From: Rubellimicrobium roseum
Lineage (GTDB): Bacteria > Pseudomonadota > Alphaproteobacteria > Rhodobacterales > Rhodobacteraceae
Assembly (NCBI RefSeq): GCF_006152145.1
Contig: NZ_VDFV01000002.1
Span: 1 to 64,000 of the forward strand
DNA: 64,000 nt
Direction of reading: 5' to 3'
In this document: positions 45,418 to 55,048 of the stretch, piece by piece
How the letters are laid out: every line of letters begins with the position of its first letter
Position numbering within the stretch: the first letter of the stretch is position 1
Made by a program: the position numbers and the translations under genes
Notes under the pieces: generated by a model
Told to the model about the DNA's origin: nothing
What the model saw: the letters and a program-made list of their open reading frames with translations, nothing else
The model's database searches: none

Positions 45418-46683
45418 ATGGACCATTTCCTTTATCGTGACGGCGAGCTCTGGGCGGAGGACGTGCCGCTGGCCGAGATCGCCGCGGCCGTGGGCACTCC
45501 AGTTTACGTCTATTCCGCGGCCACGCTGCTGCGGCACCTGAGCCTCTTCGACGAGGCGCTGAAGGGGATGCCGCACCTCGTCTGCTTCGCAGTCAAGGCG
45601 CTGTCGAACGTCGCGGTTCTCAAGCTTCTGGGCGACGAGGGCGCGGGCATGGACGTGGTGTCCGAGGGCGAGTACCGCCGGGCCCGCGCGGCCGGCGTGC
45701 CGGGCGAGCGGATCGTCTTTTCCGGCGTGGGCAAGACGCGCGGGGAGATGCGGACGGCGCTGATCGGCGGCATCCGGCAGTTCAACCTCGAGTCCGAGCC
45801 CGAGATGCGGGCGCTGAGCGAGGTGGCGACCTCGCTGGGCGTGGTCGCGCCGGTCGCGATCCGTGTGAACCCGGACGTGGACGCGAAGACCCACGCCAAG
45901 ATCGCCACGGGCAAGAGCGAGAACAAGTTCGGCATCCCCATCGCCAAGGCACGCGAGGCCTATGCCGAGGCGGCCTCGCTGCCGGGCCTGAAGGTCGTGG
46001 GGATCGACGTCCATATCGGCTCGCAGCTCACCGACCTCGCGCCCTTCGAGGCGGCCTACCGCAAGGTGGCGGAGTTGACGGAGGTGCTGCGCGCGGACGG
46101 GCACGAGATCACGCGGCTGGATCTGGGCGGGGGCCTCGGCATCCCCTACACGCGCTCGAACGAGGTGCCGCCGCTGCCCTCGGACTACGGCGACGTGATC
46201 CGGCGCACGGTCGGGCACCTGGGCTGCGAGATCGAGATCGAGCCCGGGCGGCTGATCGCCGGCAACGCGGGTGTGCTTCTGTCGCGCGTGATCTACGTGA
46301 AGGAGGGAGAAGGGCGCGACTTCCTGATCCTGGATGCGGCGATGAACGACCTTGTGCGGCCCGCGATGTACGACGCGCATCACGACATCGTCCCGGTGCG
46401 CGAGCCCGCGGCGGGCGATGGCCTGCGGGCCTTCGACGTCGTGGGGCCGGTCTGCGAGACGGGTGACACCTTCGCCCGCGCGCGGACGCTGCCCGCGTTC
46501 CGAGAAGGGGATCTCGTCGCGTTCCGGTCCGCGGGGGCCTATGGGGCGGTGATGGCGAGCGAGTACAACTCGCGCCCGCTGATCCCCGAGGTGCTGGTCC
46601 AGAGGGATCAATTCGCCGTCATACGCGCCCGAACGAGCTATGACGAGATGATCGGGAGGGATAGCATCCCCGCATGGCTCTAG
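45418..46683 (+). CDS. lysA: Diaminopimelate decarboxylase
   Basis: PLP enzyme making L-lysine from meso-diaminopimelate, 421 residues. The PLP Lys is in VCFAVKALSNVAVLKLL. The phosphate-binding Gly-rich loop LDLGGGLGIPY and the substrate signature IEIEPGRLIAGNAG follow. The active-site Cys is in VGPVCETGDTFA, which is supplied to the other subunit in the dimer. It is downstream of the small lipoprotein, and the next gene overlaps its end by 10 bp. Confidence 0.97.
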   Translation: MDHFLYRDGELWAEDVPLAEIAAAVGTPVYVYSAATLLRHLSLFDEALKGMPHLVCFAVKALSNVAVLKLLGDEGAGMDVVSEGEYRRARAAGVPGERIVFSGVGKTRGEMRTALIGGIRQFNLESEPEMRALSEVATSLGVVAPVAIRVNPDVDAKTHAKIATGKSENKFGIPIAKAREAYAEAASLPGLKVVGIDVHIGSQLTDLAPFEAAYRKVAELTEVLRADGHEITRLDLGGGLGIPYTRSNEVPPLPSDYGDVIRRTVGHLGCEIEIEPGRLIAGNAGVLLSRVIYVKEGEGRDFLILDAAMNDLVRPAMYDAHHDIVPVREPAAGDGLRAFDVVGPVCETGDTFARARTLPAFREGDLVAFRSAGAYGAVMASEYNSRPLIPEVLVQRDQFAVIRARTSYDEMIGRDSIPAWL

Positions 46684-49334
46684 CGCCCCAAGGCCCGTCC
46701 TCCCGCCCGGACCGGGGTTCCGCCCCGGATGCCCTCCCTCGCCTCTCCCGGCAGTTGCGGCTGACGCGGCTCGGGCTGACGGCCGAGCGCTTCGCTCGCG
46801 CCTTCTGGCCGCTCTGGACGGTGCTGGCGCTGGTCGCCGCGGGGCTGATGACGGGCTGGCAGGACGATCTGCCGCTGGAGGCGGTCTGGGGCGGGTCGGT
46901 GGCGCTGGCGCTGGGCGCGGGCGCGGCCCTGGCCTGGGGGATCTGGTCCTTCCGCGTGCCCACGCGGGCCGAGGCGATGGAGCGGCTCGACGCCACCATG
47001 CCGGGCCGCCCCCTGGCCGCGCTGCGCGATGCGCAGGCGGTGGGGGCGAACGATCCGGCCTCGCGCGCGGTCTGGGAGGCGCACCTCGCGCGGATGGCCC
47101 GGCGGGCCGAGGGCGCGAAGGCCCCCTCGCCCGACCTGCGGCTCGCGGCGCGCGACCCTTATGGCCTGCGCTACGTGGCGGCGATCCTGCTCGCGGCGGG
47201 GCTCCTGTTCGGCTCGGCCTGGAAGGCGGCCGAAGTGCCGGGGCTGGGCGGCGTCGGCGGGGGCCAGGACCTCGCGCAGGGACCCGTCTGGGAGGGCTGG
47301 ATCGCGCCGCCCGCCTATACGGGCAAGCCGCAGCTTTACCTCGCGGACCTGGCGCCCGGCGTGATCGAGGTGCCGCAGGGCAGCCGCGTGACCCTTCGCC
47401 TCTACGGCGAGGTGGGGGCGCTGGCGCTCGACGAGACGGTGTCGGGCCGCACGGGCGAGGTCGAGACGGCCACCGCGCCCGAGCAGGCCTTCGACATCGT
47501 CCAGCCGGGCACCATCGCCATCGAGGGGCGCGGCGGGGCCGAGTGGCAGGTGCGCCTGCTGCCCGATGCCCTTCCCTCGGTCGAGGTCGCGGGGCCGGTG
47601 GAAGCCGACGCCATGGGCGAGATGGCCCAGCCTTTCCGCGCCTCCGACGACTACGGCGTGGCGGCCGGCACGGCGACGATCGCTCTCGACGTGGACGCGG
47701 TGGCGCGCGAGCATGGCCTCGTGGCCGAGCCCGACGCGCGGGAGCCTCTGGTGCTGGATCTGCCCATGCCCTTCACGGGCGACCGGGCGCAGTTCGAGGA
47801 AAGCCTCGTCGACAACCTGTCCGAGCATCCCTTTGCCAACCTGCCGGTCACGCTGACGCTGCGCGTGACCGACGTCGCGGGCCAGGAGGCGCAGGCCGAG
47901 CCGGTGGCCATGACCCTGCCGGGGCGGCGCTTCTTCCAGCCGGTCGCCCGCGCGGTGATCGAGCAGCGGCGCGACCTGCTGTGGTCGCGCGACAACGCCC
48001 GGCGGGTGACGCAGGTCCTGCGGGCCATCGCCCACCGGCCCGAGGAGCTGTTTCCCGACCGCGCCGTCTACCTGCGGCTGAGCTACACCATCCGCCGGCT
48101 CGACGCGCGGGCCGATGCCGGCACGATGACGCCCGAGGAGCAGGACGAGATCGCCAAGGCGCTCTGGGATCTTGCCGTGCAGCTTGAGGACGGCACGCTG
48201 CGCGACGCGCGCGAGCGGCTGGAGCGGGCGCAGGAGCGCTTGGCCGAGGCCATGCGGAACGGCGCCTCGCAGGAGGAGATCCAGCAGCTCATGGACGAGC
48301 TGCGCGATGCGACCGAGCAGTACCTGTCCATGCTGGCGCAGAACGCGCAGCCGCAGGAAGGCGACGGCACCGACCAGCCGCAGAGCGCGCAGGGCGAGAA
48401 CCAGGAGGTCACGCAGGACCAGATCCAGGCGCTCATGGACCGCATCCAGGAGCTGATGGAAGAGGGCCGCATGGCCGAGGCGGCCGAGCTCATGGAGCAG
48501 CTCAACCAGCTCATGCAGAACCTGCAGGTCACGCAGGGCCAGGGTCAAGGCGACGGGCCGCAGACGCCCGGGCAGCAGTCGATGCAGGAGTTGCAGGAAT
48601 CGCTGCGCGAGCAGCAGGAGCTTTCGGACGAGGCCTTCCGCGACCTGCAGGAGCAGTTCGGCCAGCAGCAGGGCCAGCAGGGTCAACAAGGTCAGCAACC
48701 GGGGCAGCCCGGCCAGCAACCGGGGCAGCAGCAAGGCCAGCAGCCCGGCCAGCAGGGGCAGAACGGCCGGGGCCAGCCGGACGGCAACCAGCCGGGCCAA
48801 GGTCAGGGCCAGGGCGACGACCCGGCCGGGCAACTGGCCGACCGCCAGCAGGCGCTGCGCAACGAGATCGCGCGCCAGCGCGGGGAGTTGCCGGGCCTGA
48901 CCGGGGACGCCGCCGAGGCGACCCGGCGGGCGCTGGAGGACGCCGAGGGCGCGATGGACCGGGCCGAGGAGGCGCTTCGGCAGGACGACCTGGGCGAGGC
49001 CCTCGACCAGCAGGCCGAAGCGATGGATTCGCTGCGCGAAGGGATGCGCAACCTCGGGCAGGCGCTGGCCGAGAACGGGCGGGCCGAGGAGGAGCCGAAC
49101 CAGCAGGCCGGCCAGGGTGAGGAAGGCGGCCGTCCGGTGCCCGGCCGCCGCGACCCGCTGGGGCGGCAACTGGGCGAAGGCCCCGGCATCGGCACGGACG
49201 AGCAGATGACCGACGGCGAGGACGTCTACCGCCGTGCCGAGGAACTTCTGGCCGAGATCCGGCGGCGCGCAGCCGAGCAGGAGCGTCCGAAGGTCGAGCT
49301 CGACTATCTCAAGCGGCTGCTGGAGCGGTTCTGA
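46674..49334 (+). CDS. DUF4175 (TIGR02302) family membrane protein
   Basis: A large 886-residue alphaproteobacterial protein of unknown function. ATG 46674 has GGAGGGATAG upstream and overlaps lysA by 10 bp. Two membrane helices lie near 40-56 and 62-84, and a third near 168-184; the remainder is probably periplasmic. An Ig-like region precedes a long helical part (~residues 480-640), which is followed by a Gln/Gly/Pro repeat tract (~662-710). The conserved C-terminus is RRDPLGRQLGEGPGIGTDEQ, ending ELDYLKRLLERF. Confidence 0.9.
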   Translation: MALAPQGPSSRPDRGSAPDALPRLSRQLRLTRLGLTAERFARAFWPLWTVLALVAAGLMTGWQDDLPLEAVWGGSVALALGAGAALAWGIWSFRVPTRAEAMERLDATMPGRPLAALRDAQAVGANDPASRAVWEAHLARMARRAEGAKAPSPDLRLAARDPYGLRYVAAILLAAGLLFGSAWKAAEVPGLGGVGGGQDLAQGPVWEGWIAPPAYTGKPQLYLADLAPGVIEVPQGSRVTLRLYGEVGALALDETVSGRTGEVETATAPEQAFDIVQPGTIAIEGRGGAEWQVRLLPDALPSVEVAGPVEADAMGEMAQPFRASDDYGVAAGTATIALDVDAVAREHGLVAEPDAREPLVLDLPMPFTGDRAQFEESLVDNLSEHPFANLPVTLTLRVTDVAGQEAQAEPVAMTLPGRRFFQPVARAVIEQRRDLLWSRDNARRVTQVLRAIAHRPEELFPDRAVYLRLSYTIRRLDARADAGTMTPEEQDEIAKALWDLAVQLEDGTLRDARERLERAQERLAEAMRNGASQEEIQQLMDELRDATEQYLSMLAQNAQPQEGDGTDQPQSAQGENQEVTQDQIQALMDRIQELMEEGRMAEAAELMEQLNQLMQNLQVTQGQGQGDGPQTPGQQSMQELQESLREQQELSDEAFRDLQEQFGQQQGQQGQQGQQPGQPGQQPGQQQGQQPGQQGQNGRGQPDGNQPGQGQGQGDDPAGQLADRQQALRNEIARQRGELPGLTGDAAEATRRALEDAEGAMDRAEEALRQDDLGEALDQQAEAMDSLREGMRNLGQALAENGRAEEEPNQQAGQGEEGGRPVPGRRDPLGRQLGEGPGIGTDEQMTDGEDVYRRAEELLAEIRRRAAEQERPKVELDYLKRLLERF

Positions 49335-49338
49335 CCGC

Positions 49339-50223
49339 TCACTCCGCGGCGGCGGGCTGGGCCTCGGGCGGCAGGCCCGAGGTCAGGAAGCTCTCGACCT
49401 GTCCGTCGAGCCAGTCGCGCCCGCGGTCCACGGCCTCGGCGTAGGGGTCGAGAACCGTGGCCGAGGCAGGCAGCGCCTCGACGATCTGCGGCCGGAGCAG
49501 GTAGAGGCCTGCCAGGATCAGCAGCACCACGAGCGCCGACCAGAAGCCCGAGGCGAAGCTCGACCGCCGCCGGCGCGGGGGATCGAAGGGCGCGAGGCGG
49601 TCGCTGCGCCGCTCGGTCGTGGGTCGCAGGGTCGCGTTCATCGCCTCGGGATCGACTTGGCGCTCGGGACGGCGCGGAGGACGCGGCGTGGCGGCGACGG
49701 TCACGGCCGCCAGAGCCGGGGCAGGAGTCGGAGCCGGAGTGGCGGGCTCTGCGGCGGGCTCGGGCGCCGGCTCGGCCACGGGCGGGCGGCGACGGAGCGC
49801 GGCCCCGATGGCGTCGGGGCCATCCTCGGGCAGGGCGGCGGGGGGGCGGTCGGTAAGAGCGATGCGGGCCACCTCGGCCGACGGCCCCGTCGGAGCGCCC
49901 CGCGCGGAGGCCTCCTCGGCGCGGGCGCGGGCCTCGCGCTGGGCCTCGGCCCGGAGGATCTCGATGGCCATGGGCGAGGCCGCGGGACGGGGCGGGGACT
50001 GGAGCACGGGCGCGGCCTCGACATCGGCGATGTCGTCGGCCTCCTCGCCGTCGTCATCGGCGCGGGGCACCTCATCCCAAGGCTCGGGCGCCGGGGCCGC
50101 CGCGGCGCCCGGCTCGTGCCAGCGATGGCTGCAGGCCGAGCATTGCACGTCCCGCCCCTCTGGCGGGATCGCGTCGGGCGGCACCTCGTACTGCGCGTTG
50201 CAATTCGGGCAGGTCAGCCGCAT
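49339..50223 (-). CDS. Zinc-ribbon (MJ0042) protein with DUF3426-type tail
   Basis: A 294-residue protein. The N-terminal MJ0042 zinc ribbon reads MRLTCPNCNAQYEVPPDAIP, continuing to CSACSHRW, with four Cys. A long Ala/Pro/Glu-rich linker follows (~45-215), with a coiled-coil-like stretch IEILRAEAQREARARAEEAS. One membrane helix, FWSALVVLLILAGLYLL, lies near 232-248. The C-terminal segment is short, so any DUF3426 domain is reduced. It is divergent from ftsE (151 bp between starts). Function unknown. Confidence 0.85.
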   Translation of the reverse strand: MRLTCPNCNAQYEVPPDAIPPEGRDVQCSACSHRWHEPGAAAAPAPEPWDEVPRADDDGEEADDIADVEAAPVLQSPPRPAASPMAIEILRAEAQREARARAEEASARGAPTGPSAEVARIALTDRPPAALPEDGPDAIGAALRRRPPVAEPAPEPAAEPATPAPTPAPALAAVTVAATPRPPRRPERQVDPEAMNATLRPTTERRSDRLAPFDPPRRRRSSFASGFWSALVVLLILAGLYLLRPQIVEALPASATVLDPYAEAVDRGRDWLDGQVESFLTSGLPPEAQPAAAE

Positions 50224-50373
50224 CGCGTGTCCCCTTCTCCTTACGCCGGCGCCAGCCTTAACGGGGCATTGCGGCAAGGCCAAGGAGAGGCCGAGGCGCG
50301 CATTGAAACCCCGCGCGACCTGCGGCAGAAGGGCCAGCGGGCGATGGGGCCCCAAGGGCGAGGGGGCGGCCCG

Positions 50374-51048
50374 GTGATCGAGTTCCAGAGCGTCGGTTAC
50401 GGCTATGGCGGGCGGACGCTGTTCCAGGGCCTGTCGATGGCGCTTGCGCCCGGCTCCTTCCATTTCCTGACGGGGCCTTCGGGCGCGGGCAAGACCACGC
50501 TGCTCAAGCTCTGCTACGGCGAGCTGGTGGCGCCGCAGGGCCGGGTGATGCTATGGGGCCGGAACGCCGGTGCCATGGATCGCGATGCGGTGGCCCTGGC
50601 GCGGCGGCGCATCGGGATCGTGCACCAGGACTGCCAGTTCCTCGACCACCTGCCGGTGGCCGAGAACATCCTCCTGCCGCTGACCGTGGCGGGCCGGCAG
50701 GCCGAGGGAGACGCCAACCTGCGCGAGCTTCTGGCCTGGGTGGGGCTGACGCAGCAGGCCGGGCAGCTTCCGCCCGAGCTGTCGGGAGGCGAGAGGCAGC
50801 GCGCGGCGCTGGCGCGGGCCGTCATCACCTCGCCCGACGTGATCCTGGCCGACGAGCCCACGGGCAACCTCGACTGGGAGATGTCGCAACGGCTGCTTAC
50901 GCTGCTCATCGAACTCAATCGGATGGGCAAGGCGGTGCTGATCGCCACGCACGACCTGAACCTGATCCGCGCCGCCAAGGCGCAGGTGGCGACGCGCATC
51001 CTGCGCCTGCGCGACGGCCGGCTCCAGCAGGCGGGGGCGGACCTGTGA
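50374..51048 (+). CDS. ftsE: Cell division ATP-binding protein FtsE
   Basis: ABC ATPase that with FtsX regulates septal peptidoglycan hydrolases. GTG 50374 (MIEFQSVGYGYGGRTLFQG) gives 224 residues, the family length; ATG 50344 would add 10 unrelated residues. Walker A is GPSGAGKTT, the Q-loop is IGIVHQDCQFLDHL, the signature is LSGGERQR and Walker B is VILADEPTGNLD. The H-loop is LIATHDLNLI. Its stop overlaps the ftsX GTG by 4 bp (GTGA). Confidence 0.94.
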   Translation: MIEFQSVGYGYGGRTLFQGLSMALAPGSFHFLTGPSGAGKTTLLKLCYGELVAPQGRVMLWGRNAGAMDRDAVALARRRIGIVHQDCQFLDHLPVAENILLPLTVAGRQAEGDANLRELLAWVGLTQQAGQLPPELSGGERQRAALARAVITSPDVILADEPTGNLDWEMSQRLLTLLIELNRMGKAVLIATHDLNLIRAAKAQVATRILRLRDGRLQQAGADL

Positions 51049-52013
51049 ATCGCCTTGCGCCGATCCTGCGGACGACCCTCGCCCTGCTCGGGCAGCTGCC
51101 CGCGCGGGCGGCGTGGCACGGGCGGCGGGCCCTGGCCTTCCTCGCCGGGGACCCGCAGGCCGACCGCGCGGTGCCGCCCACGGGCTTCACCGCCTGGCTC
51201 ACGCTGCTGACGGCCGGGGCCATGGCCTTTCTGGCGGTCTTCGCCCTGGCGCTGGCCTTGGCCACCGACCGACTGGCCGACCGCTGGGGCGCGGAGCTGG
51301 CGCAGACCGCCACGCTGCGGCTGTCCGCCCCCGGCGAGGAGCTGGCCGCGCAGACGGCCGCCGCGCTGCGCGTGCTGGAGCAGACCCCCGGCGTGGCCCA
51401 GGCGCGGGCCCTGACGCCCGAGGAGAACCAGGCGCTGCTCGAGCCTTGGCTCGGCCCCGACCTGCCCCTTGAAAGCCTGCCCGTGCCGCAACTGGTGGAG
51501 ATCACGTTGGACGGCGGGGACTTCGACGCCGCAGGCCTGCGCGCGCGGCTGGAGGCCGAGGTGCCGGGCGCGGTGCTCGACGACCATACCCGCTGGCGCG
51601 CGCCGCTGATCGAGGCGGCGGGGCGGCTTCGGGGGCTTGGGGTGCTGTCGCTCCTGCTCATCGCCGCCTCGACGGGGGCGATGATCACACTGGCGGCGCA
51701 GGCGGCGCTCGCGGCCAATGCGCAGGTGATCCGGGTTCTGCGGCTGGTGGGCGCGCGCGACATCTACATCGCGCGCGCCTTCGTGCGCCGATTCACGCTG
51801 CGGGCGGCCTGGGGCGCTGGCGCGGGGACACTGGCCGGGATCGTCGCGGTCTGGCTCCTGCCCTCGGCCGACACCGCGGGCGGGTTCCTGACGGGCTTAG
51901 GCTTCCAGGGGGCGGGGTGGCTCGCGCCGCTCCTCATCCCCGTCCTCGTGGCCGTCATGGCCTTCGCCGCCACGCGGGCCGCCGCGCTCCGCAGCCTGAG
52001 AGCGCAATCGTGA
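51045..52013 (+). CDS. ftsX: Cell division protein FtsX
   Basis: Membrane partner of FtsE, 322 residues from GTG 51045. The topology is the FtsX pattern: TM1 near 49-72 (LLTAGAMAFLAVFALALALA), a periplasmic domain, then TM2 near 197-217 (LGVLSLLLIAASTGAMI). TM3 and TM4 lie near 250-275 and 290-312. The motif IRVLRLVGARDIYIARAF, before TM3, is the conserved permease loop. The stop overlaps the plsC GTG by 4 bp, so the three genes are coupled. Confidence 0.9.
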   Translation: MNRLAPILRTTLALLGQLPARAAWHGRRALAFLAGDPQADRAVPPTGFTAWLTLLTAGAMAFLAVFALALALATDRLADRWGAELAQTATLRLSAPGEELAAQTAAALRVLEQTPGVAQARALTPEENQALLEPWLGPDLPLESLPVPQLVEITLDGGDFDAAGLRARLEAEVPGAVLDDHTRWRAPLIEAAGRLRGLGVLSLLLIAASTGAMITLAAQAALAANAQVIRVLRLVGARDIYIARAFVRRFTLRAAWGAGAGTLAGIVAVWLLPSADTAGGFLTGLGFQGAGWLAPLLIPVLVAVMAFAATRAAALRSLRAQS

Positions 52014-52738
52014 CCGCACCTGCCCGCCCCGTCCGGGGCCTCCTGTTCAAGCTGGTCATCTACGCGGCCATGCCCTTCGTCGGGCTGGCCTACCTGCCCT
52101 GGGCGCTGGCCAGCCGCGAGGGCGCAGTGGCCGCCTGCCACGCCTGGTGCCGCATCGTCCGCTGGGCCGCGCGCGTGATCGTGGGCCTTGAGACGGAGGT
52201 GCGCGGCACGCCGCCCACAAGCGAGGTGCTGGTCGCGGCCAAGCACCAGAGCTTCCTCGACATCATCCTGATCTACGGCGCCGTGCCGCGCGGCAAGTTC
52301 ATCATGAAGAAGGAGCTGGTCTGGATGCCGATCCTGGGCCAGTTCGCGCTTCGCATCGGCTGCATTCCCGTGGACCGCGGCAAGCGAGGGCAGGCGATTC
52401 GCAAGATGCTGGCGGATGTCGCGACGGGGCGGGCCGATCCGGGGCAGCTCATCATCTACCCGCAGGGCACGCGGCTCGCCCCCGGGGTCAAGGCGCCCTA
52501 CAAGCCGGGAACGGCAGCGCTTTATGGCGAACTGGGCCAGCCCTGCGTGCCAGTGGCCTGCAACGTCGGGCTATTCTGGCCGCGGGCCGGCCACGCGCTG
52601 CGGCCGGGCCGGGCCGTGGTGGAGTTCCTGGAGCCCATCCCGCCGGGCCTGCCCTCGGCCGAGTTCCTCAGGCGGCTGGAGGCGGAGGTGGAGCCCGCCT
52701 CGGACCGGCTGATGGCCGAGGCGGGGTTCCGGGCCTGA
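52010..52738 (+). CDS. plsC: 1-acyl-sn-glycerol-3-phosphate acyltransferase
   Basis: Membrane-associated acyltransferase making phosphatidic acid from lysophosphatidic acid, 242 residues from GTG 52010. The catalytic HX4D motif is KHQSFLD (~residue 73). Block II is FIMKKELVWMPILGQ and the Arg block is GCIPVDRGKRG. Block III reads IIYPQGTR, with Gln where most members have Glu (EGTR), a variant also known in alphaproteobacteria. One N-terminal hydrophobic helix (10-28) anchors it. It is coupled to ftsX by a 4-bp GTGA overlap. Confidence 0.93.
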   Translation: MTAPARPVRGLLFKLVIYAAMPFVGLAYLPWALASREGAVAACHAWCRIVRWAARVIVGLETEVRGTPPTSEVLVAAKHQSFLDIILIYGAVPRGKFIMKKELVWMPILGQFALRIGCIPVDRGKRGQAIRKMLADVATGRADPGQLIIYPQGTRLAPGVKAPYKPGTAALYGELGQPCVPVACNVGLFWPRAGHALRPGRAVVEFLEPIPPGLPSAEFLRRLEAEVEPASDRLMAEAGFRA

Positions 52739-52741
52739 GCC

Positions 52742-53701
52742 TCAGGCCGCGAGGCCCTTGGCCCCCATGCCGAGGAACTTGCGGCGACGGCCGTCGCGCA
52801 GCTCGCGCCCGGGCTTGCCCACGAGGTCGGCCAGCGCCTGCCCCACCACCTCGCCCACGGTCTGGATCGTGGCGTGCTTGTCGCGGTGTGCGCCGCCCAG
52901 GGGCTCGCGGATGATCCGGTCGATCACGCCCAGACGATCGAGGTCCTGGGCCGTCATCCGCAGAGCCTCGGCCGCCTCGCGCATCTTCTCGCTGTCCTTC
53001 CAGAGGATCGAGGCGCAGCCTTCGGGCGAGATCACCGAATAGATCGAATGTTCGAGCATCAGCACGCGGTTGGCGGTGGCGAAGGCCACGGCGCCGCCCG
53101 AGCCGCCCTCGCCGATGACGACGCTGACCACCGGGACCTCGACCTCCAGGCACTTCTCGGTCGAGCGGGCGATGGCCTCGGCCTGGCCACGCTCCTCGGC
53201 GCCCTTGCCGGGGTAGGCGCCGGGCGTGTCCACGATCGTCACGACCGGCAGGCCGAACCGGTGCGCGAGGTCCATGAGGCGAATCGCCTTGCGATAGCCC
53301 TCGGGCCGGGCCATGCCGAAGTTGTGATGGATGCGGCTTTTCGTGTCGTGGCCCTTCTCGTGGCCGATCACCACGATGGGCTGCGCGCCGAGCCGCGCGA
53401 GGCCGCCCATCACCGCGTGGTCGTCCGCGAAGTTGCGATCGCCGGCGAGGGGCGTGTAGTCGGTGAGCAGGCCCTCGAAATAGTCCTTGCAATGGGGCCG
53501 GTCGGGGTGGCGCGCGACCTGCGCCTTCTGCCAGGCGGTGAGGCCGCCGTAGATCTGCGCGAGCATTTCCTGGGCCTTGCGGTCGAGGCCTGCGGCCTCC
53601 TTCTCGACGTCCATGCCGGGATTCGAGCGGGCCAGCGCGCGCAGCTCCTCGGCCTTGCCCTCGATCTCGGCCAGGGGTTTCTCGAATTCGAGGTAGTTCA
53701 T
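52742..53701 (-). CDS. accA: Acetyl-CoA carboxylase carboxyltransferase subunit alpha
   Basis: Alpha half of the carboxyltransferase that makes malonyl-CoA, 319 residues from ATG 53701 ([20 protein letters not shown]). The N-terminal helical part is followed by the crotonase-like core: [34 protein letters not shown] and [20 protein letters not shown]. The oxyanion region [12 protein letters not shown] and [16 protein letters not shown] complete the set. It is convergent with plsC, with 3 bp between the stops. Confidence 0.97.
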   Translation of the reverse strand: MNYLEFEKPLAEIEGKAEELRALARSNPGMDVEKEAAGLDRKAQEMLAQIYGGLTAWQKAQVARHPDRPHCKDYFEGLLTDYTPLAGDRNFADDHAVMGGLARLGAQPIVVIGHEKGHDTKSRIHHNFGMARPEGYRKAIRLMDLAHRFGLPVVTIVDTPGAYPGKGAEERGQAEAIARSTEKCLEVEVPVVSVVIGEGGSGGAVAFATANRVLMLEHSIYSVISPEGCASILWKDSEKMREAAEALRMTAQDLDRLGVIDRIIREPLGGAHRDKHATIQTVGEVVGQALADLVGKPGRELRDGRRRKFLGMGAKGLAA

Positions 53702-53772
53702 GGGCGCTCTCCCGCTGGATCGAGGAGGGGATATGGCGAAGCGGGGCGGAGGATGCAACTCGGCTGAAAGGG

Positions 53773-54969
53773 TCAGGCGGGAGCGGGCCGGGGGACGTCG
53801 GACCGGTCGCCGGGGTTCCGGCGCGGGCCGGCGCAGGCTTGATCGAGGCCGCAGCCTTCACAGGTTGGCGACGGCCGGTTGGGCGACCCCGGACGGATCA
53901 CGGCATCGGGCGCGAAGAGGCAGCGGTTGCGGCCGGCGTGCTTGGCGGCATAGAGCGCGGCGTCGGCGCGGGCGGTGAGCGCGTCCAGCATGCCCGGCGG
54001 ACCATAGGCGCCCCCGAGGCTGGCGGTCACGGCGACGGTCCCGCCCCCGGGCAGGGTGAAGGGTTCGGCGCGGATGGCCTCGCACAGGCGGCGGGTGGCG
54101 ACGCTGGCACCCGGGGGTGCCAGGCCCGGAAGGAAGGCGCCGATCTCCTCGCCGCCCAGCCGGGCGAGGAGATCGCCCTGACGGAGGACCGCCGCGAGGC
54201 GCGCGCCCAGGCTGCGCAGGATCACGTCGCCCGCGGGATGGCCATACCGGTCGTTGATCCGCTTGAAGTGGTCGATGTCGATAATCAGGAGCGCTCCGTC
54301 CTGGCCGGCCGGGAGGCGGCTCATGGCCTCCTGGAAGCCGCGCCTGTTGAGGAGGCCCGTCAGGGGGTCGTGAAAGGCGTCGCGCAGCAACGCCGCGCGG
54401 GTGGCATGGGCGCAGCGCTCCCGCTCGATCAGCGAGCCCACCACCAGGACGCCCGCGATGTGGACCGGCAGGAGCACGGGCCCCATGGCAGCGAGGACCT
54501 GGATGGCGAGCGGGCCGGGGAGCAGGAGGAGGGCCAGGAGATGAAGGCTGCTGAGCAGCGCCAAGGCGATCATCGCCCGAAGCCCGCGGTACCCGGACCC
54601 GAGCGTCCAGCGGTCCCAGAGATATCCCGCAAGGCCCGCGAGGATCAAACCCAGCGCGCCCACCTGTGCGCCCTGCCCGCCGATGTCGAGCCGCATGGCG
54701 GCGGCCAGCCCCACGGCCGCCAGAGAGCCGCGCCAGCCCAGGAAAGCCCCGGCCAAGGTCACGGGTAGATGGCGCAGGTCGACGAAGACCCCTTCGGCCA
54801 CCAGGATGGGGTCCTGCATCGCCAGCATCGCCGCGAGGCCGAAGAGCACCCCCAGGGCGGCGCGGCTGCCTGCGGAGCCGCCGAATCGGCGCAGCACCGA
54901 GCCATAGGCGACCGCCAGCAGCGCGATGAGTGCGATGCTGCCGGAGATGTCCTTGAGGGTGGCCGCCAT
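53773..54969 (-). CDS. GGDEF-domain diguanylate cyclase with 5TM sensor
   Basis: Predicted c-di-GMP synthase of 398 residues. The first ~180 residues are a 5TMR-LYT-like membrane module (helices near 11-28, 37-55, 78-95, 105-122, 135-155 and 160-178). The GGDEF domain begins at [17 protein letters not shown]. The metal and substrate segment is [19 protein letters not shown], and the active loop reads RLGGEEI, with Ile in place of Phe. No EAL domain is present. The C-terminus carries [10 protein letters not shown], a small Cys cluster. ATG 54969 is preferred over GTG 54978. Confidence 0.88.
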   Translation of the reverse strand: MAATLKDISGSIALIALLAVAYGSVLRRFGGSAGSRAALGVLFGLAAMLAMQDPILVAEGVFVDLRHLPVTLAGAFLGWRGSLAAVGLAAAMRLDIGGQGAQVGALGLILAGLAGYLWDRWTLGSGYRGLRAMIALALLSSLHLLALLLLPGPLAIQVLAAMGPVLLPVHIAGVLVVGSLIERERCAHATRAALLRDAFHDPLTGLLNRRGFQEAMSRLPAGQDGALLIIDIDHFKRINDRYGHPAGDVILRSLGARLAAVLRQGDLLARLGGEEIGAFLPGLAPPGASVATRRLCEAIRAEPFTLPGGGTVAVTASLGGAYGPPGMLDALTARADAALYAAKHAGRNRCLFAPDAVIRPGSPNRPSPTCEGCGLDQACAGPRRNPGDRSDVPRPAPA

Positions 54970-55048
54970 CGAGATCACCGGTTCGCCCGCTTCCGTCCTT
55001 GGGCGGCAGGCTACCGGAAGGCCTTTACCAAAGCCTTAACGTCGCCCG

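Noticed and set aside
48661-48810. CRISPR-like array from the regular CAG/GGC repeats
   Set aside because: The repeats are in frame and encode Gln/Gly/Pro; there are no unique spacers.
46680-49169. 829-codon minus-strand ORF rich in Leu/Arg opposite the DUF4175 gene
   Set aside because: The Leu runs come from antisense Gln/Glu codons; the plus-strand protein has family motifs and a good ribosome site.
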